From Nissolia schottii (Eukaryota > Streptophyta > Magnoliopsida > Fabales > Fabaceae): 64,000 nucleotides of DNA. Within the stretch, counting starts at the first letter, position 1, and each line of letters begins with the position of its first letter. The notes under the pieces were generated by a model. It searched no databases, was not told the origin of the DNA, and saw nothing but the letters and a program-made list of their open reading frames with translations. The stretch covers positions 467,074-531,073 of the forward strand of contig QANU01013744.1 in the NCBI GenBank assembly GCA_003254905.1, in the 5' to 3' direction. Made by a program: the position numbers and the translations under genes. Shown here piece after piece: positions 46,754 through 60,571 of the stretch.

Positions 46754-48266
46754 GTCCTTAGCTGCTGCTGATGATGATGATGCTAATGTGCCAAAAGGAT
46801 AGCAACAGCAGGATAAGAAGAAGAATAGAGTTCTATAGTTTCCTCTTCATTCACCGGAAACGGCAGGCGCGAGGTCGAGGAATAGGCACAGTAGCTCGGT
46901 GATGTCTCCTCGTGGTCGTTTGGGAGACCATGGAAGCAAACAAAGCTACGCCTCTTGATAACTTATCTGCTACGGAGATTGAATAAAAGGAGTGAAGAGG
47001 ACATTACGCCTTTTTTTTTTTCGTGTTCTTTCAAGGAAAATAAAAATTAAATAAAGTGAAGAGTGACGATGTGTCCTAATTTTACCCGTTGATAATAAAT
47101 GGATAGGATTTTAAGAGCAGGAGGGTGTTGAATAAATCATTAAATTAATTTTAAAGTTTCTAATATTAATGGTCTGTAGACTGTAGTTAACAAATATAAA
47201 GCACTTTATTCATTTTACGTGTGTATTTTAAAAATTAATTTGATTGATATTTATTTAGGATAAGAAAGAATTTGATCAATTTGATATTATAAAAATAAAT
47301 TTAATTAATTTACAAACACTAATAATTGATATAATGATTTATTCGGATAGGGTCCTGTTTGCTGCCAATTGGAGAGGTTCCCGATCCGTAAATTCGAAAC
47401 CTAAGCATACGGAGGGAGCACGTCACCATCAAATCACCAGAGTCTTTTTTCTTAGGAAAGTACAAATAATTAGGTTAGATTTTTGTAATATTGAATTGAT
47501 TTCTTTTATAATTAACTTTTTTAAATTATTTTATATAAATAATTTTTAGAAAAACAATGTAAATTTAATTCAAGAATTTCTTTATTAATTTTGACAAGAC
47601 AAGTCAGATAATTCATAAAGGAAAAATTCTCAGTTCACTTAAGTGTCTGATTGGTTATGCTTTAGAACATCTCAAAGGTACATTTGATAAAATAAGATTT
47701 CATTTCTATATTGTTTGTCAAATATTTGAATTCAATTCCTCCATTAAATCTTAACTTTTTTTTTCCAGAGTAATTTCAGTTTAGTGTGTATTTGGAATCG
47801 AGTAAAAATAAAAATAAAAATTCATATATCGATATCATGTGCACATGAACCCAATTCTAAGAAGGTAAGTATAATTACGAAAGACTCCACAGGAGGTTAG
47901 TATGATTCACACTAAAAATTGCTCTTCGAAGTTTCATCTATACTTTTTATAAAATAGTTGAAATGCCAAATTAACAAAACAAAGTCAAACTACAGGATAT
48001 AACGTCTCACATAGAAAAACTCTTCAAAATTTCCTGTCATCATGTCACAATCAATTTAATTCATTTTTAAAATAACACTAAAAACTAACTGTTTCTGTTT
48101 TATTTTATACTTAAGAATAACAGCTATTTCAACTAATTAAAGTTAAATTCGATACTAAATTAGTAAATCCACCGCTGTTTGTTTCAAAAGATTCATCTAA
48201 AATCTCATGATGCCCTACTTACATATGTTACTTACAATTCACAAAGAACTTTACAGGAAAGATAAT
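46754..48266. other. PPR promoter side and gene-free stretch
   Basis: The first about 250 bases should hold the PPR leader and promoter; no clear TATA box is seen, as is usual for PPR genes. The rest is AT-rich with no gene. The right end should include the 3' UTR of the fucosidase gene, which is read leftward. Confidence 0.5.
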
Positions 48267-51200
48267 TCAAGAACATGCCACTTCTGCAGGAGAAAATGTG
48301 TTCAAGCACTTCAACTGCCCATCAAACTTGTAAAAGGCGCCAGACTTCATGTTTGCGGTGACAATGGTTCCTCTATAGTGTAATCTTTTTGTAGTTGTTC
48401 TTGTTTGGTCCTTGAAACAAAGACCAACCTCCTGAAGATCCCCTTCTCTCCAGCATATATTAACAGTTGTTCCCCCACGCGCCTTCAGGCCTTTCACGTA
48501 GCCGTTTGGCCATTTCTCACGTGGAAGGGCAGGAAGCAAGAAAAGATCATCCATGGTACTCTGCAGGAGCATTTCTGCAACTGCAGCTGAAAAACTTTTG
48601 CCCAGAATATTCTAAGTTAATGCTCAATCTATAACTGCCAATTTTTGCTGCTTAGCCAATAAATGTCTCTTCTAAATCAAGTGCAACAAGTTTGAATTTG
48701 AGAAGATGTTACAAAAGAATTGTGAAACAAGAAAACAGAATTTTGTTGCTATTCAACTCCTTTGGCTGCTACTCAGAAAATTACATTGAAAAAAATTGGG
48801 CAACAAAAAGACAAATGGTAAATATTTGAAACTAGCTATTCTATTGCTTTAGCCTGACTAGAACAAATGAACTTTGTCGCTATAGTGACGTCTTAAGTTT
48901 GCAAATATTAATTGAGAAAAAAGACAAACGGATCACTAGGGCAAAATATTTGAAGATTAGGTAGAAGTTACCCGAAGTTGGCATCAATTTGAAAAGGTGG
49001 GTGCGCAGCAAATAGGTTACTGTAAAGTCCACCTTCAAATGCTTTCTCATGATCTGGATCCACCAATTTTATCAAGCGCTTGATCATCTTGAATGCATTG
49101 GAACTATTATATAGGCGTGCCCAGCAAGCAGTTTTCCATGTGGATGACCACCCTGGACCTTCCTCTCCTGTTTCCAATGATTATCCCGATAAGCTTATTT
49201 GACTTATTAAACTAAGCAATATCATAAAAAGAGGGTAAGGTTTGACCCGACAGTAAGGTGGGAGATTTGTGCCTCGTGACATGAAAGTCACATATTCAAA
49301 TCTCCCGTGCCTCATGCATTGGGCTGCCCTTTTAAGCAGTATCACAAATTTGTGTTTGTTTTCCCTCTTCTTTTTCCTTAGGAACAAGAAAATGAGCTGT
49401 ATAGTGTTTTTCTGCCACTTGGCTAGTTATTTTTGAGATGAACTCGAGAGCCAATGCTCCACTCAAGCCAATATCCGCTCTCAATTTCCATTGAATGAAA
49501 TGAGACAACAGAATAATGGCTTACATTTCTTTGCATTCTATAATATTGTTCAAGAAAAGAAACAGGTAACCATAATGCAGTTTATCAAAAATCAAATAAA
49601 GAGAAGAAAACTAAATTTATAATCCCAGCAAAACAAAACTAAGTAATCTAACTAAGCTTATCCAAACCTCGTTTATATAGGCTTTTCTCAGCGGCTTCAA
49701 GCAGGACCGGAGTTTCCATGGAAGTAATCGTATGCCCTGGGAAAAGACCAAATAGATGAGAAAGGTGCCGGTGATGCACATCTGGATCCTTGAAGTCTTT
49801 CACCTGCATTCCACATGCAAATACATTATCTATCCAGCAATTTAGGCATATCAAAATTAGCCAAAAGACAAGGTAACATGCATCTTTGACATTTTAATTG
49901 GAACAAACAGTACCCATTCCATAATGGAACCATCGCTAGCAATATTAGTAGGACGTAGCCTCGGTAGAGCTTTACGGACTTCTCCAACAATACTATCCTC
50001 AGTTCTCCCTGTAATCTGTCTTGAGAAGATGACTTTTAAATAACTTCAACAACATTTTAAGTTAACAAAACATCAAAATTGTTTTATGATTTGAATGTTT
50101 TAGTTACATTTAGCTACTATACCTCAGCAGCAGAAAGAAACATGGAAAAGACTTCTTTTATGATTGTCATGTCCATTGTTGATGACTGGCTCACACTAGC
50201 AGGCTCACCATTGGGAGCGATAAAAGAATGTTCAGGGGAAGTTGATGGATTAGTTTCAAGATATCCTTCACTGCCTTCAATCAACCAGCTTAACAGAAAT
50301 GACACGCATCCTTCTAATAAGGGATATGCTTTATGTTTGAGGAAATCCTGTTAAAAAGAACTAATCAGAAAAATTTACCCTTGTTAGTTCTGGCTGAACA
50401 TAAGCTTGGCCACAATTCATTCTGTCACACATTACAGATTATTTTACAATTTCTTCCTCACTTACTATGATTGTATTAAAGTTTATATATTTTTCACACC
50501 CATTCATATGAAACTAATTTTCTATAAGCATTCCCAAAGATAGAACTCATTCTTCCATACGTAATTCTTTGAAAGTTAATCCTTCTAAAATACATTCTAA
50601 TCAAAAGCAGTTCGGCACAAACTACCCAAATAAGCACACCATCCTCAATTTTAAAAAGATTCTCCCAGAGTCTACTGATTTCTGAACAACGTAGCTTTAT
50701 ACATTCTCTATTTTTGTTATTCAATTTATTTCTCCCTGGTATATCTCATTAGTTGATTTAGAAACTTCAATCTATCTCAAGACTAACCTCATCCATTGTG
50801 TAAGCATAGTGCTCCCATAGATGAGTACAAAGCCATGCCCCACCCATCGGCCATATGGCCCACACAACATCTCCTTGACTTGCTGATGTCCTCGCCCATA
50901 TATCTGATTTATGATGTACAACCCAACCATTGGCTTGGTAGTTCACCTACAGCATTCAGCAAACGAATTAAGAGAAATTCAAGAGCATCAAGATGGTTTG
51001 AGATGATCTAGCATTGCTTCCAATGTATGCTTTGCAGACTGAAGTCACTTCAAAGAACACCTGGACATGGTGACGACATTGCAACAATTTTTTAAAAGAG
51101 ATTCGTATAGACATTTGACATATTCATTTGACCCTACATTTCTCATTTTCTCTGAAGTTTACTTCCTAATGATCAGATTGCAGATACTTCCTGTTAAATT

Positions 51201-53072
51201 TTAATTTTTAAATTTAGGATAATGTTAAGGCAGCATCATATTGATCGAGTCTGTTGGATTATACATCCTCAGTCAATTAAGATGGCCTTAGTGTGAATAG
51301 ATGGGAAAAAAAAATCTTACACTAGCAGTTTTACTGCCATTCACAGACAGATAGGAAAGGTAGTCAAATAAGGGTTCTTGACACTCGCTAAGATTGCAAG
51401 CAAGAGAAGGCCAGTAGTTCATTTCAAGATTGATGTTCAAGTGAGGAGCCCCCCTAGGAAAAAGGAAATGTAACACAACTATTATTAGTCTCCAATAAAG
51501 AAAACAAAAATAATGCAAGGCTTTTGCAGATAATTGGGGTAACAAAGAAAAATATCCTGATAAATCTTGACATCTAACATCAGATTAGTAAGCCTTGATT
51601 TAAAAGTCATATCTATTTGAAATGAAAATAGAATGTGAACATACTCCCATTGCGGCTCAATATCTTTGTTCCAAATTCCCTGTAGGTTTGCCACCTGAGT
51701 TCCGGGACGCGAACACGAAATAAGCAAATAACGACCATATTGAAATAGAAGCTCCACCAGGGACGGATCTTCATCAGTCTGAAACGATATCACCCTCTCT
51801 GAAGTAGGAACTGCTGTTTCGCCGGCCATCAGGTACAAACCAGCTACAGATGGTATAAGCCCATGAGACTCCAAAGACCCATCTCCTGACATAATGTGTG
51901 TGCTTCTCATAAGCCGCAGTGATACTCGATGAAAAAGCTCCCGATAATCATCTAAATGATGCGCATAAAGATCAGAATACGATAAATTGCTTATGGAGTT
52001 CAATGTACTAAAACACTCTGAAGTAGGTTCCTTTACAGAATCCGAAGGCGGGGTAAACGGCCCGCTGAAGGAAGACGAAGCGACGAGAAGCAGAACAGCC
52101 CAATCTGAAGCCTCCACCCTCAAGTTCTTGTCATCCAAAACAACAATCGCACCATTTCCACCCCTAATCCTTAACTCAAGAACCGCCGAAAACCGAATCC
52201 CCTGTGGATCGGCCTCTGCATTGATTTCCTGAACGGTCCTTTTACCGCGGCACGACCCTCTCATTACAATCTGATTACTGCCATTTATGTGAGTTTGATG
52301 AGACATCTGGCTGTCTAGAGAAACCGTAAACGATAGGCTGCCAGGTTTACTCGCAGAAATCTTCGTGACAATGACTTGGTTAGGATAAGAGGCAAAGTGT
52401 TCCCTTTGAAACTGTACATCCCCCACAGAATGCGTGACTTTCACCGTTGCGGTGTTTAAGTCCAGCTCTCTGTGATAAAAAGAAGCCTCTTCACCAATTG
52501 AACTTGTGAGATGGGAATAGTCGAATTCCAATTTGATATCACCCACAAGTTGGTATTCCTAGGCAAATGGCAACCCACGAGAGAAGAATTAATTAATTAA
52601 TTAATTTAAAACAAAATAAAAAAAAGAAGGTGAAATTACTAGGGGAGCAATTGAAATTGAAATGGTACCTCGGAAGCGTTTCCGGTTAATTTAGAAGCAG
52701 CAGCGGTGGCTTGTGAGTATTGTTGACGGTCAACGAGGGTTCTAACCTGTGAAAGTGCTTCTGGGGCTTTAGAATCAGTGTAGAACCCAGGCGTGCCTGT
52801 CCAGAGCGTATCCTCTGCACACAGAAAGGGAAAAAAGAAAAAATGTGGAGAGTGGAAAACAGAAATGCATGAAAGTGCAGCAGAATTTGAATTACAAATG
52901 TGAAGGCATTGTGGTGTGTTGTTCTATTACCGTTGAGGTGGATGGTTTCGGAGGAGGTATCGCCCCGGACCATAGCACCCAGGCGGCCATTTCCGATTGG
53001 AAGGGCGTCGGTCCAGTGCTTTGCAGCTTCCTTGAAAATAATCTTGAGAGGCTCCATCTCCGCGCCTTCCAT
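48267..53072 (-). CDS. FUC95A: GH95 alpha-L-fucosidase (FUC95A type), 10 exons
   Basis: Removes alpha-1,2-linked fucose, in plants mainly from xyloglucan side chains in the cell wall; Arabidopsis FUC95A/AXY8 is the apoplastic enzyme. Exons (minus strand): 52931-53072, 52669-52814, 51645-52558, 51321-51453, 50788-50946, 50123-50347, 49914-50015, 49668-49803, 48972-49167, 48267-48594. Borders are GT-AG and the 2481 nt are in frame, giving 826 aa (Arabidopsis 843). Conserved GH95 stretches: WTDALPIGNGRLGAMV; GTQVANLQGIWNKDIEP; HLNINLEMNYWP with the water-positioning Asn407 and Asn409; ETNPSTSPEH with the likely acid Glu; DPDVHHRHLSHLFGLFPG; FQIDANFG with the likely base Asp714. I see no strong signal peptide at the N-terminus, which begins MEGAEMEPLKI; a second Met at residue 6 is an alternative start. 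Intron 8 carries a SINE. Confidence 0.94.
49225..49340 (-). mobile_element. Au-type SINE piece in fucosidase intron 8
   Basis: On the minus strand the sequence GGGCAGCCCAATGCATGAGG, then a GGAGATTTGAATATGTGAC B-box-like segment, and finally GTCGGGTCAAACCTTACCCTC resembles the body of plant Au SINEs (GGGCAGCCCGGTGCA...GGTCAGACC...TTACCCT). The ends are approximate. It lies between exons 8 and 9 and does not touch the splice sites. Confidence 0.65.
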
Positions 53073-53887
53073 CGATCTCTATCTATTTATCTATTCTTTC
53101 TGCTTCACAACCTCAACCATTGACGGTCACTCTAATTGGGCAAACACAAGCTCTTGACAATGGTTACTCTGCTCTTTTTAATACTAGTCTAGTCATCAAG
53201 TGGTCAAGGCTATCTTTGGATTGATGTAGCTGACTGGGAAGTAGTAGAGTGAAATAGAGCATTGTTGTTCAGCAATAGAGCAAGCATCGAAGAAGAAAGA
53301 GAAGTAATTTGTAACTTACGAAGAAGAAAGAGAAGTAATTTGAGAGATAATGGATAACACAATGGATGAATCCACTTATATTTTCACGTACATCAACAAT
53401 CACCCCATGGTAATATATTTTTTAAATAAATTTAATTTGTTGGTTTCTTTCTTTTTATTATTTAAAATACAAAGTATGTTTTACATTTGATTCTTTAGGA
53501 GGATCTTATAAATTGTGATAATATTTTCTTATATTAAAAAAATATATATATAAAGTGTGCGTTGGTTGTGAAATCACCCAAACATTGAAAAAAATTTGTC
53601 CAAACCAACATTGTGAAACTTCAATTTTGATTATTTTGCACTAGTTTTCATTTATCAAACAAATTGAAAACTGAAACAAAACGTGGGAAGTGAGGATAGG
53701 GTGAATATTATTATTATTATTATTTCTATATTTGTGACATCATTTATAATTTATTGTAACAGACAAATAAGACATTCAATAAGATTCGATAGTTATTTAA
53801 CCTAGAACAACATCCTCTAGAGATAGAAATAAATTTTATCCCATGCCCGTTTTTCTCACATTTGAGAAATAAGTCAAATTGAAATTG
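53073..53887. other. Fucosidase promoter side, no gene seen
   Basis: This contains the fucosidase leader and promoter, without a confident TATA box. A short direct repeat (GAAGAAGAAAGAGAAGTAATTT twice at about 53287-53342) and an (ATT)n run at about 53708 are present. Confidence 0.5.
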
Positions 53888-54610
53888 ACAAATATCTCAT
53901 TAGTGCATTTGTCAAACGATGGAGACTAAAGACTCATACGTTCACTTTCTATATAGAGAGTGTATGGCAACACTCGAAGATGTCGCTCTTTTGTTAGGTC
54001 TTCCAATTAATGGTCTCACAGTCACTAGATCAATTCTTGCGTCTGTTGAAGACATGCAAAACAGGTGTGAAGAACTATTTGGCGTGCATCCTCCAACAAG
54101 GAAGTTCAAAAAGAAGGTTCTGCCATTGTCATGACTTAAATCCAATTTCGGTTCTCATTTGCATATAGACGTTCGAAATTTTGACCATCAGGTGTTAATA
54201 GAGTGGTATGCACCAGGATATATTTTACGAGAACTGGGCACTTTAGTGTTTCCTAACAAATCTACTAGTCGAATCCATGGAAAGTACATTAATTTGCTTG
54301 GAGACGTAGACCAAATTGGCTCCTATAGTTGGGGTTCAACATGCCTAGATGTCTTGTACCAGTCATTATGTTGTGCTACACGCATTAGTTGTAAGTAGAT
54401 TGACGGTTGCCTATTGCTTTTACAGGTGTGGGCATGGTATCGGCTTCCGTCAATCGCTCCTATCCCCATGTTGCCTTTCAATTTTCCCCTTGCAACGAGG
54501 TAAAAATTATTTACATTAACATTTTTTTTTAGATTTTAATTGTGAATATCATGCTTAATAATTAATACAATATTTCACAGGTGGATGAATCCGAATTTTC
54601 CTCATGAATG
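53888..54610 (+). pseudogene. Plant mobile domain (MAIN-like) pseudogene
   Basis: The plus strand encodes LISAFVKRWRLKTHTF and, after a frameshift near 53960, RECMATLEDVALLLGLPING. ELFGVHPPT, FPNKSTSRIHGKYINLLGD, YSWGSTCLDVLYQSLC and LLLLQVWAWYRLPSIAP follow. These are the ordered motifs of the aminotransferase-like plant mobile domain found in MAIN/MAIL1 proteins and in some transposons. At least one frameshift and in-frame stops (TGA near 54132, TAG in CK*IDG near 54399) break it. A conserved intron appears to begin after PLATR at about 54500. The source could be a gene copy or a transposon-borne domain. Confidence 0.85.
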
Positions 54611-57579
54611 ACCCAAAATTGCTAAAACCTACTGAGAACGTATAGATCATGCGTCCCCTAAAGATGTGGGCATTTAATAATAATTTATATTCATCTAATG
54701 CAACAGATACCATTGTTTGTATGACTCATATTTTTCTTTACTTTTAATGTAGTTTGTGTGGCAACCATATTGAAAACTTAGAGTTCAACACGTATAGAGT
54801 CCATGGAAAGTACATTAATTTGTCATCATTATAATATACTAAAATCTCTATTCACCGTATTTTATATATTTTATATACATTGTATATATGTACTTTATAT
54901 ATATATATATATTATTTTATATTTTTATAAAAATAAAGAGTTGATTCAAATCGAATTTATCTTAAATTTTTTTTAAATAGTCAATTTGAATTGATTTCAA
55001 ATTAAAAAGGAAAAAATCCAGGGTTACTAGGAAATCGATTTGAATCAAATCCATTTACAGAGAAATTGATTTATTTTAGTAACAACTTTTAAATTAGTTT
55101 ATTATAAAAATTTAGATAATTTCTACGTTTAATCATGGGAAATTTTCCAAAAAAATTATAGGTAAGTTTTGTCCCTTTCTAAATTAAATTAAGTACTAGA
55201 GTGGAATAAAATGGAGTAAGATGGAGTGAGAAGGAAGGAATAGAGTCACGAGTGACATATTTTATGCTTCACAATGACTATTGATTATTCTTCAAGAAAG
55301 AAAAATAAAAACAATGGTTTTTATGGTATGCGGAGCATAAATGAATCACATGAGAATGACTCTATATTTCGTGTAGTTATATTTGTGACCCTTTGTTTAG
55401 ATGAGAATAGAAAATAGAAAGAAAGAAAATAAAGAGAAAATAATATGATAAAAAAAGTCTTTTTTTTTTCTGCCTTCTTTTTAATTTCTTATTGTTTGGA
55501 TGAAGAAAAAAGAAAATAATAATTTTTTTTCTCTTGCAAGTGTTTCTCTACACTAAATTGATAGTTGATTGATATTTTTTTTATCTCAGTAGGTTTTGGC
55601 CAAAATTGTAAACTTGGCAGAAGCTCTTAATGATTTTTATTTTCATATTAGTGTTAGAAGTAAAATTATCATATTATGATAATTTTTTGGTATTTACAAG
55701 AGCAAATGTAATTTGTAGAGTAAATATAACCCCCTCTTTTAAGAGAGGATTAAATTACACTTTCCTCTTCTCCAATTTAAAAAGTCACTCTCATTTCCTA
55801 ACAAATAAAAGTAAACTACACTTTAATCCGTATTCACAATTATGACCGTTATATCTTTCATAAAAAGTAATAAATATTTTTTTAATAAAATAAAAACTAT
55901 GACTAATAATAATATAAAATTATTAATACATTATTATAATAATTATGTAAAATTATTTTATAAAAAGAATAAATTATTAATTAAGTATTAACTATTTATG
56001 TTCGTTTTAAAAGAAAATAATTAATTATTTTTTCAACAATTAATTTTAAAATAATAATTTGTATAAAAATATATATTAATATTTTAAATCATTTTTAAGA
56101 AAATACTTCATGTTTTCTTTTAAAATTATTAGATTTTTCATTAATAACTTATTTTATCAATAGAATATGTTTTACTTAATTATTGTAATTATGCATAATT
56201 ATTCATAAACATTTTTAAATTATTATTAATCATATTATTTTATTTTGTTAAATATGTTTCAATGTGTAAAATTATTTGTGAATGGCAATTTGGTCAAAAA
56301 TATGAAAAATGGTTAAATTGTAGCTTACTTTTATATTTAAGGGAATGAGAGTATATGTTTTTAAAATATAGGGGCTATAATTTGGGTATCTCTTGCGGAA
56401 GAGACACATTTTACTCTAATTTATATACTCAAATTTTTAGACACACAACACCACACTCACAAAAGTAAGAAATGTTGAGTGTTTACATATTTAAGATACA
56501 AATAACATTTCTCTCTTAGCAAAATATAATCTGTTATTTTAGTCCTGATTTCTGTTTTTGAATTTTTTTGGGGGCAGAAATTTTTTATTTCTGAAATCAG
56601 TAATTCTGTAATTAATGGAAAATATTATTACTTTCTGTTGCTAATTTTTTTTTCCAACTTAAACATTTATTTTTAGGCCATTATATTGTTCGGAGATGGA
56701 ATTTGTCAAAAATTCATCAGCAACAGAAAAATTTTGTTGCCAAATTCATCCCTGGTTTCAACAAAAATGTATCCGTCTTTCATTTACAAGATATGCAATA
56801 ATTTATGTTGCTAATAGCGATGAAAATTTTCCATGACAAAATTTTGTCTCTATCCACGTGTTTTTTACGGACAAGCTTATGGTGTGGACAAAAATAATAA
56901 TAATAAAATAAGATAAAATACATTGATCTCTCCTAAAATTAAATGGAATTATATGAAAATCCTGTTTATTTGTCTAAAAGACGCTGACCTTATTCAAAAT
57001 TCAGTTTTCATGAGGTACACGATAAAAAATCTAAGGTGAACATTCATATTGTCTTAGAGAAATGATGTTTGAATAATTAAATAATATTAGCAACTAACAA
57101 CTTTGTTTAAAAAAAAGAGTTTATCATGCTTATTTCTTTTCTCTTAGCATGGACTTCGCATCTTTAAAAATGTGATTATTAATTGTCAAAACTAATAAAA
57201 AAATATTATTTATACTTATTATTTGTGTAACATTTTACTAACTCACAATTTACCTAAAGTTCAAATACCATAACTCTGATGATCTGAATGCCTAAAGGAG
57301 TAGCAAAAAGAATAAAAAAAATACATTGAAAGCGTGACTTCCAACTAGTCACTGCAATCCACATATCAATTTTACACAGTAATGCACGGTTATTAAGTAA
57401 CCAAAGCTGCTAACTAAAACAAAAATTAATACTAAATTTTATAAAGTTTCCATTCAAGCAACTTCAGCAATCCTCTGATTATCTACGCTCCCTATTGGCT
57501 GGTATCCTTAGTTTCTGAACCACATTATTTATTTACTGTTATCTTGCTTCATTGGATAAAACTTCTACATGTTCTCAAG
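54611..57579. other. Gene-free AT-rich stretch
   Basis: No gene was found on either strand. Segments at about 56560-56870 have alternating motifs such as CAGCAACAGAAAAATTTTG and TTGCTAATAGCGATG in both orientations. This would suit a decayed CACTA-type sub-terminal region, but no terminus was located. Confidence 0.45.
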
Positions 57580-60401
57580 CTATGTAGCACTAGCAGGGAG
57601 AGGAACAACAGCAGCAGGATCAGGAGCAACGCCACCAGTGGTTTGCCTGACAGAAGAAAAGAAAATTTCATTAGCACTTCCAAATACAAAACATTTAATG
57701 TAACACCAATTTATAGACCACAATAAATAATCAGCTAGCAATTTGAATAAAATAAACTTACAGCCCCACAAAAACTTTGAATGAATCATAAATTCCCCAT
57801 TGAGTTCCGGTGAGAGTTCCAATCATAAAAATACGGAGAGGGAGACCACGGGTAAGGAGTCCCCATAATCCAAGATTCTTTACAGCCTGCATTAACAACA
57901 TATATAATACCACATCAAATAAACATGTCAAATGTATTTATGCAAACAGAATATATAGTATATACAACATGATATAGAGAAATTCTTTGTGTTGTTAGTA
58001 TTCTGATTCATTTATTCTTTTACACATCTATAGTCCTAATTTACTAACACTTATGTGTCCAGCAATAAGTGAATTAGAATAAGCTTGCTCCAAGAGCATA
58101 TAAGAATTATGTATTAATATACATAAAATATTGCACTTACCTCACCAACAGTTGCCCCTTTAGAATTGTTGAGGAAAGAGACAAGGTTATCAGCAGGGTG
58201 AGACACAAGGGCACATAATATGCCAGCTATGTATCCACCGGCAAAACTCACACCAAGCTGCAGAGGTTTGCTGCAATCATTCTTTGGTGTGGGAATGACG
58301 TGCTTATAAATCTGCTCAACAATGTTCTCGTAAGAAGCAAACTTCATCATTGTATCTGCAAGGAAAGTACATCATCATTTAGATTCTATTCTGGTCCTTT
58401 TATCAGATAATAACAGATCTTTTTGGCTTCCATAAAAAGTAGTCATCCAATTCTAAGGTTTTTAAGAGTGATATATGGGTATGCGCACGCATCCAAAATC
58501 AACAATGAATGACCACTGATTAGCAATTATCTAAATGAATTGTAATAAAGAAAAAAATTCAACCAAATTCCAATCATTGATAAACTTAGAAGAACTGTAT
58601 TAACCGTTTACAGTAATCGCAACGCAACCACATTTACGTTCACTACCGCAACCGCTTCTACAATTTAAAACCCTGAATTATGTTCTAACTAGAAAGCATA
58701 TAAGATCGCCAACTTACATGGAACCTGTCGTCCCCATAGAGGCACAATTCCCTTGTACAGCCTGAAATAACATAACATATTACTTCAATAAATGTGTATC
58801 CTAATAACAATACCTTGCATGAGTAACATATACGTAATTTGGCACCACCACCTTGTCCCGAAACAAGGGAATCTAAGGATGTGTTTGATTTTTTATTCGT
58901 ATTTCTTGTGTTTTCAGAATTTTATAAAAGAAACCATGAAAGTAATAAAATCATGTTTATTGATTTCACTATTCCCGTCACAAAATCCTAACAACAACAA
59001 ATAAAAACTGAAACCAAACCGACGTAAGAGTTAACATTCATTTATAAAATTAGTGTTTACATACCCTAAGGCTCCTTCAGATCTGACCAATTTCGGCAGC
59101 CCATCAGCGAGGCCTCTGGCGAAACCCGGCTGAGTTTGGACACGGACCTTCACGGCCTCGAATGGACAGAGCGCAACATCAGCAACAAGCTCGGAAGTTG
59201 CCGAACCGGCGAGGTAAATCAAGGTCTTGTACTTGGTAGCAAACTCAGGGCCAGCAAGATCAGAATAGTACTTCTTGAAGTATTCATAGAGTCCATATTT
59301 GAATGCGCCTTGTGCGCTGTAACCGACGAGGGTGGGTGCCCATCCCCTGAAGAAGCCCCTCAGCCCCTGCTCCTTGTACAGAACTCCAAATCCAGAGGAC
59401 ACGCTCTTGTACTTCAAAGGGTCAATCTGATTTTATAGTAAAATAGGCATAGCTAGCTATGTTAAAAAGATAAACCAAGTGGCACCGAATGAGACAAACT
59501 CCGTAGGGAAGTAAGTACATAATCACTACTTGTATCAAGAATGACTATAAATTCTAGCGCGAACAAGTTAGTCACAAGTTGCGAGTCACAACAACAATGT
59601 GATCTTATTATTCTTATAACGATATTTTAACTTCACAAGTCACAATTAATAACATAATCTTACTATTTTTAAAATAATATTTCAACTTCAAATAATAACT
59701 AAAAAGATGACTTACTAACAACTTATATATTTGTCCAAAATGTACCATAACACCGTCTTAGTTGATGCCCCATCAATTCTCCACTAATAGGTCCATTAGC
59801 AATTAATGTAACGCCAAATTAAATTTCTAAGCAACATACCACCAATATGGTAATTTTAATACGTATTAGCCTCTTAGGTAATTATAACACGTGTTAGTCA
59901 AGTAAGCTTTATTTGCAGTTTAATTCTTTAGTTTTTACTAGCTCAAATTGAAAATAGAAAAGAAGCTAAGCTACAATATATGATGATGCTTTTTGAACAC
60001 TAGCTGATATATAAAGGGAGAATGTAAACAAAGTTGAGCAAGGAGAGCAGAGGCGGAACAAAAAGAAGAAGAGGGAGGGAAAGAGTAATAAATAAGCAGA
60101 CCTGCATATTACATTTGACAAGGTCAATAGGAGTAACTGCAAAGTGAGTGGGGCCACAGGCGAGGCTTCCACCGACGGTGCAAGCAGCATAGAACGCCGG
60201 GGAGAACATCTCGATCTTGCCTCCACCACCACCACCAGCAGCCGGCTCGCTCGGAGAAGCAATCATGAAGCTCGAAGATGCAGGTGCCATGATGCCGGTG
60301 TTGACCATCTTGCTCTTCTGCGAACCTAGCAAGGAAGAGTAGAGGGAGGTCGGGATCAAAGAATTATGGCCGCGTGACGCGTCTGAATCTGAGCGAGCCA
60401 T
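57580..60401 (-). CDS. Mitochondrial phosphate carrier protein (PHT3/MPT type), 6 exons
   Basis: An inner-membrane carrier that imports phosphate with protons (or against hydroxide) to feed ATP synthase. Exons (minus strand): 60102-60401, 59065-59426, 58718-58761, 58141-58355, 57762-57886, 57580-57646. All borders are GT-AG and the 1113 nt give 370 aa, the usual plant length. Three mitochondrial-carrier repeats are visible: [20 protein letters not shown] with [29 protein letters not shown] with [32 protein letters not shown] with [11 protein letters not shown]. The matrix-side signatures and the carrier's conserved [10 protein letters not shown] and [20 protein letters not shown] are intact. 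The C-terminal tail is short and Ala/Pro-rich. The start is the first ATG; the Gly-rich presequence (about residues 52-62) is longer than in some homologues. A TATA box lies about 165 bases upstream. Confidence 0.95.
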
Positions 60402-60562
60402 GGAATTAGTTAATCAAATGACACACTCGATCGGAGAGAAATTAAGAGGCACTTGTCTAATTCTCCCAATTCCTTGGAGCTAGCGGTCACGATTCGAAAG
60501 GGTCTTATGCTTTTCTTTTCTTTTCTATCATAACCATTGCCACCCGTAGATGCCGCGGGTTC

Positions 60563-60571
60563 TATATATAT
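60563..60571 (-). promoter_or_regulatory. TATA box of the phosphate carrier gene
   Basis: AATATATAT-AGA on the minus strand lies about 165 bases before the start codon and is followed by GC-richer leader sequence. Position and context suit a core promoter. Confidence 0.55.

Noticed and set aside
45219-46802. Several plus-strand frames over the PPR gene
   Set aside because: The complement of an 837-codon PPR frame explains them. None has independent support.
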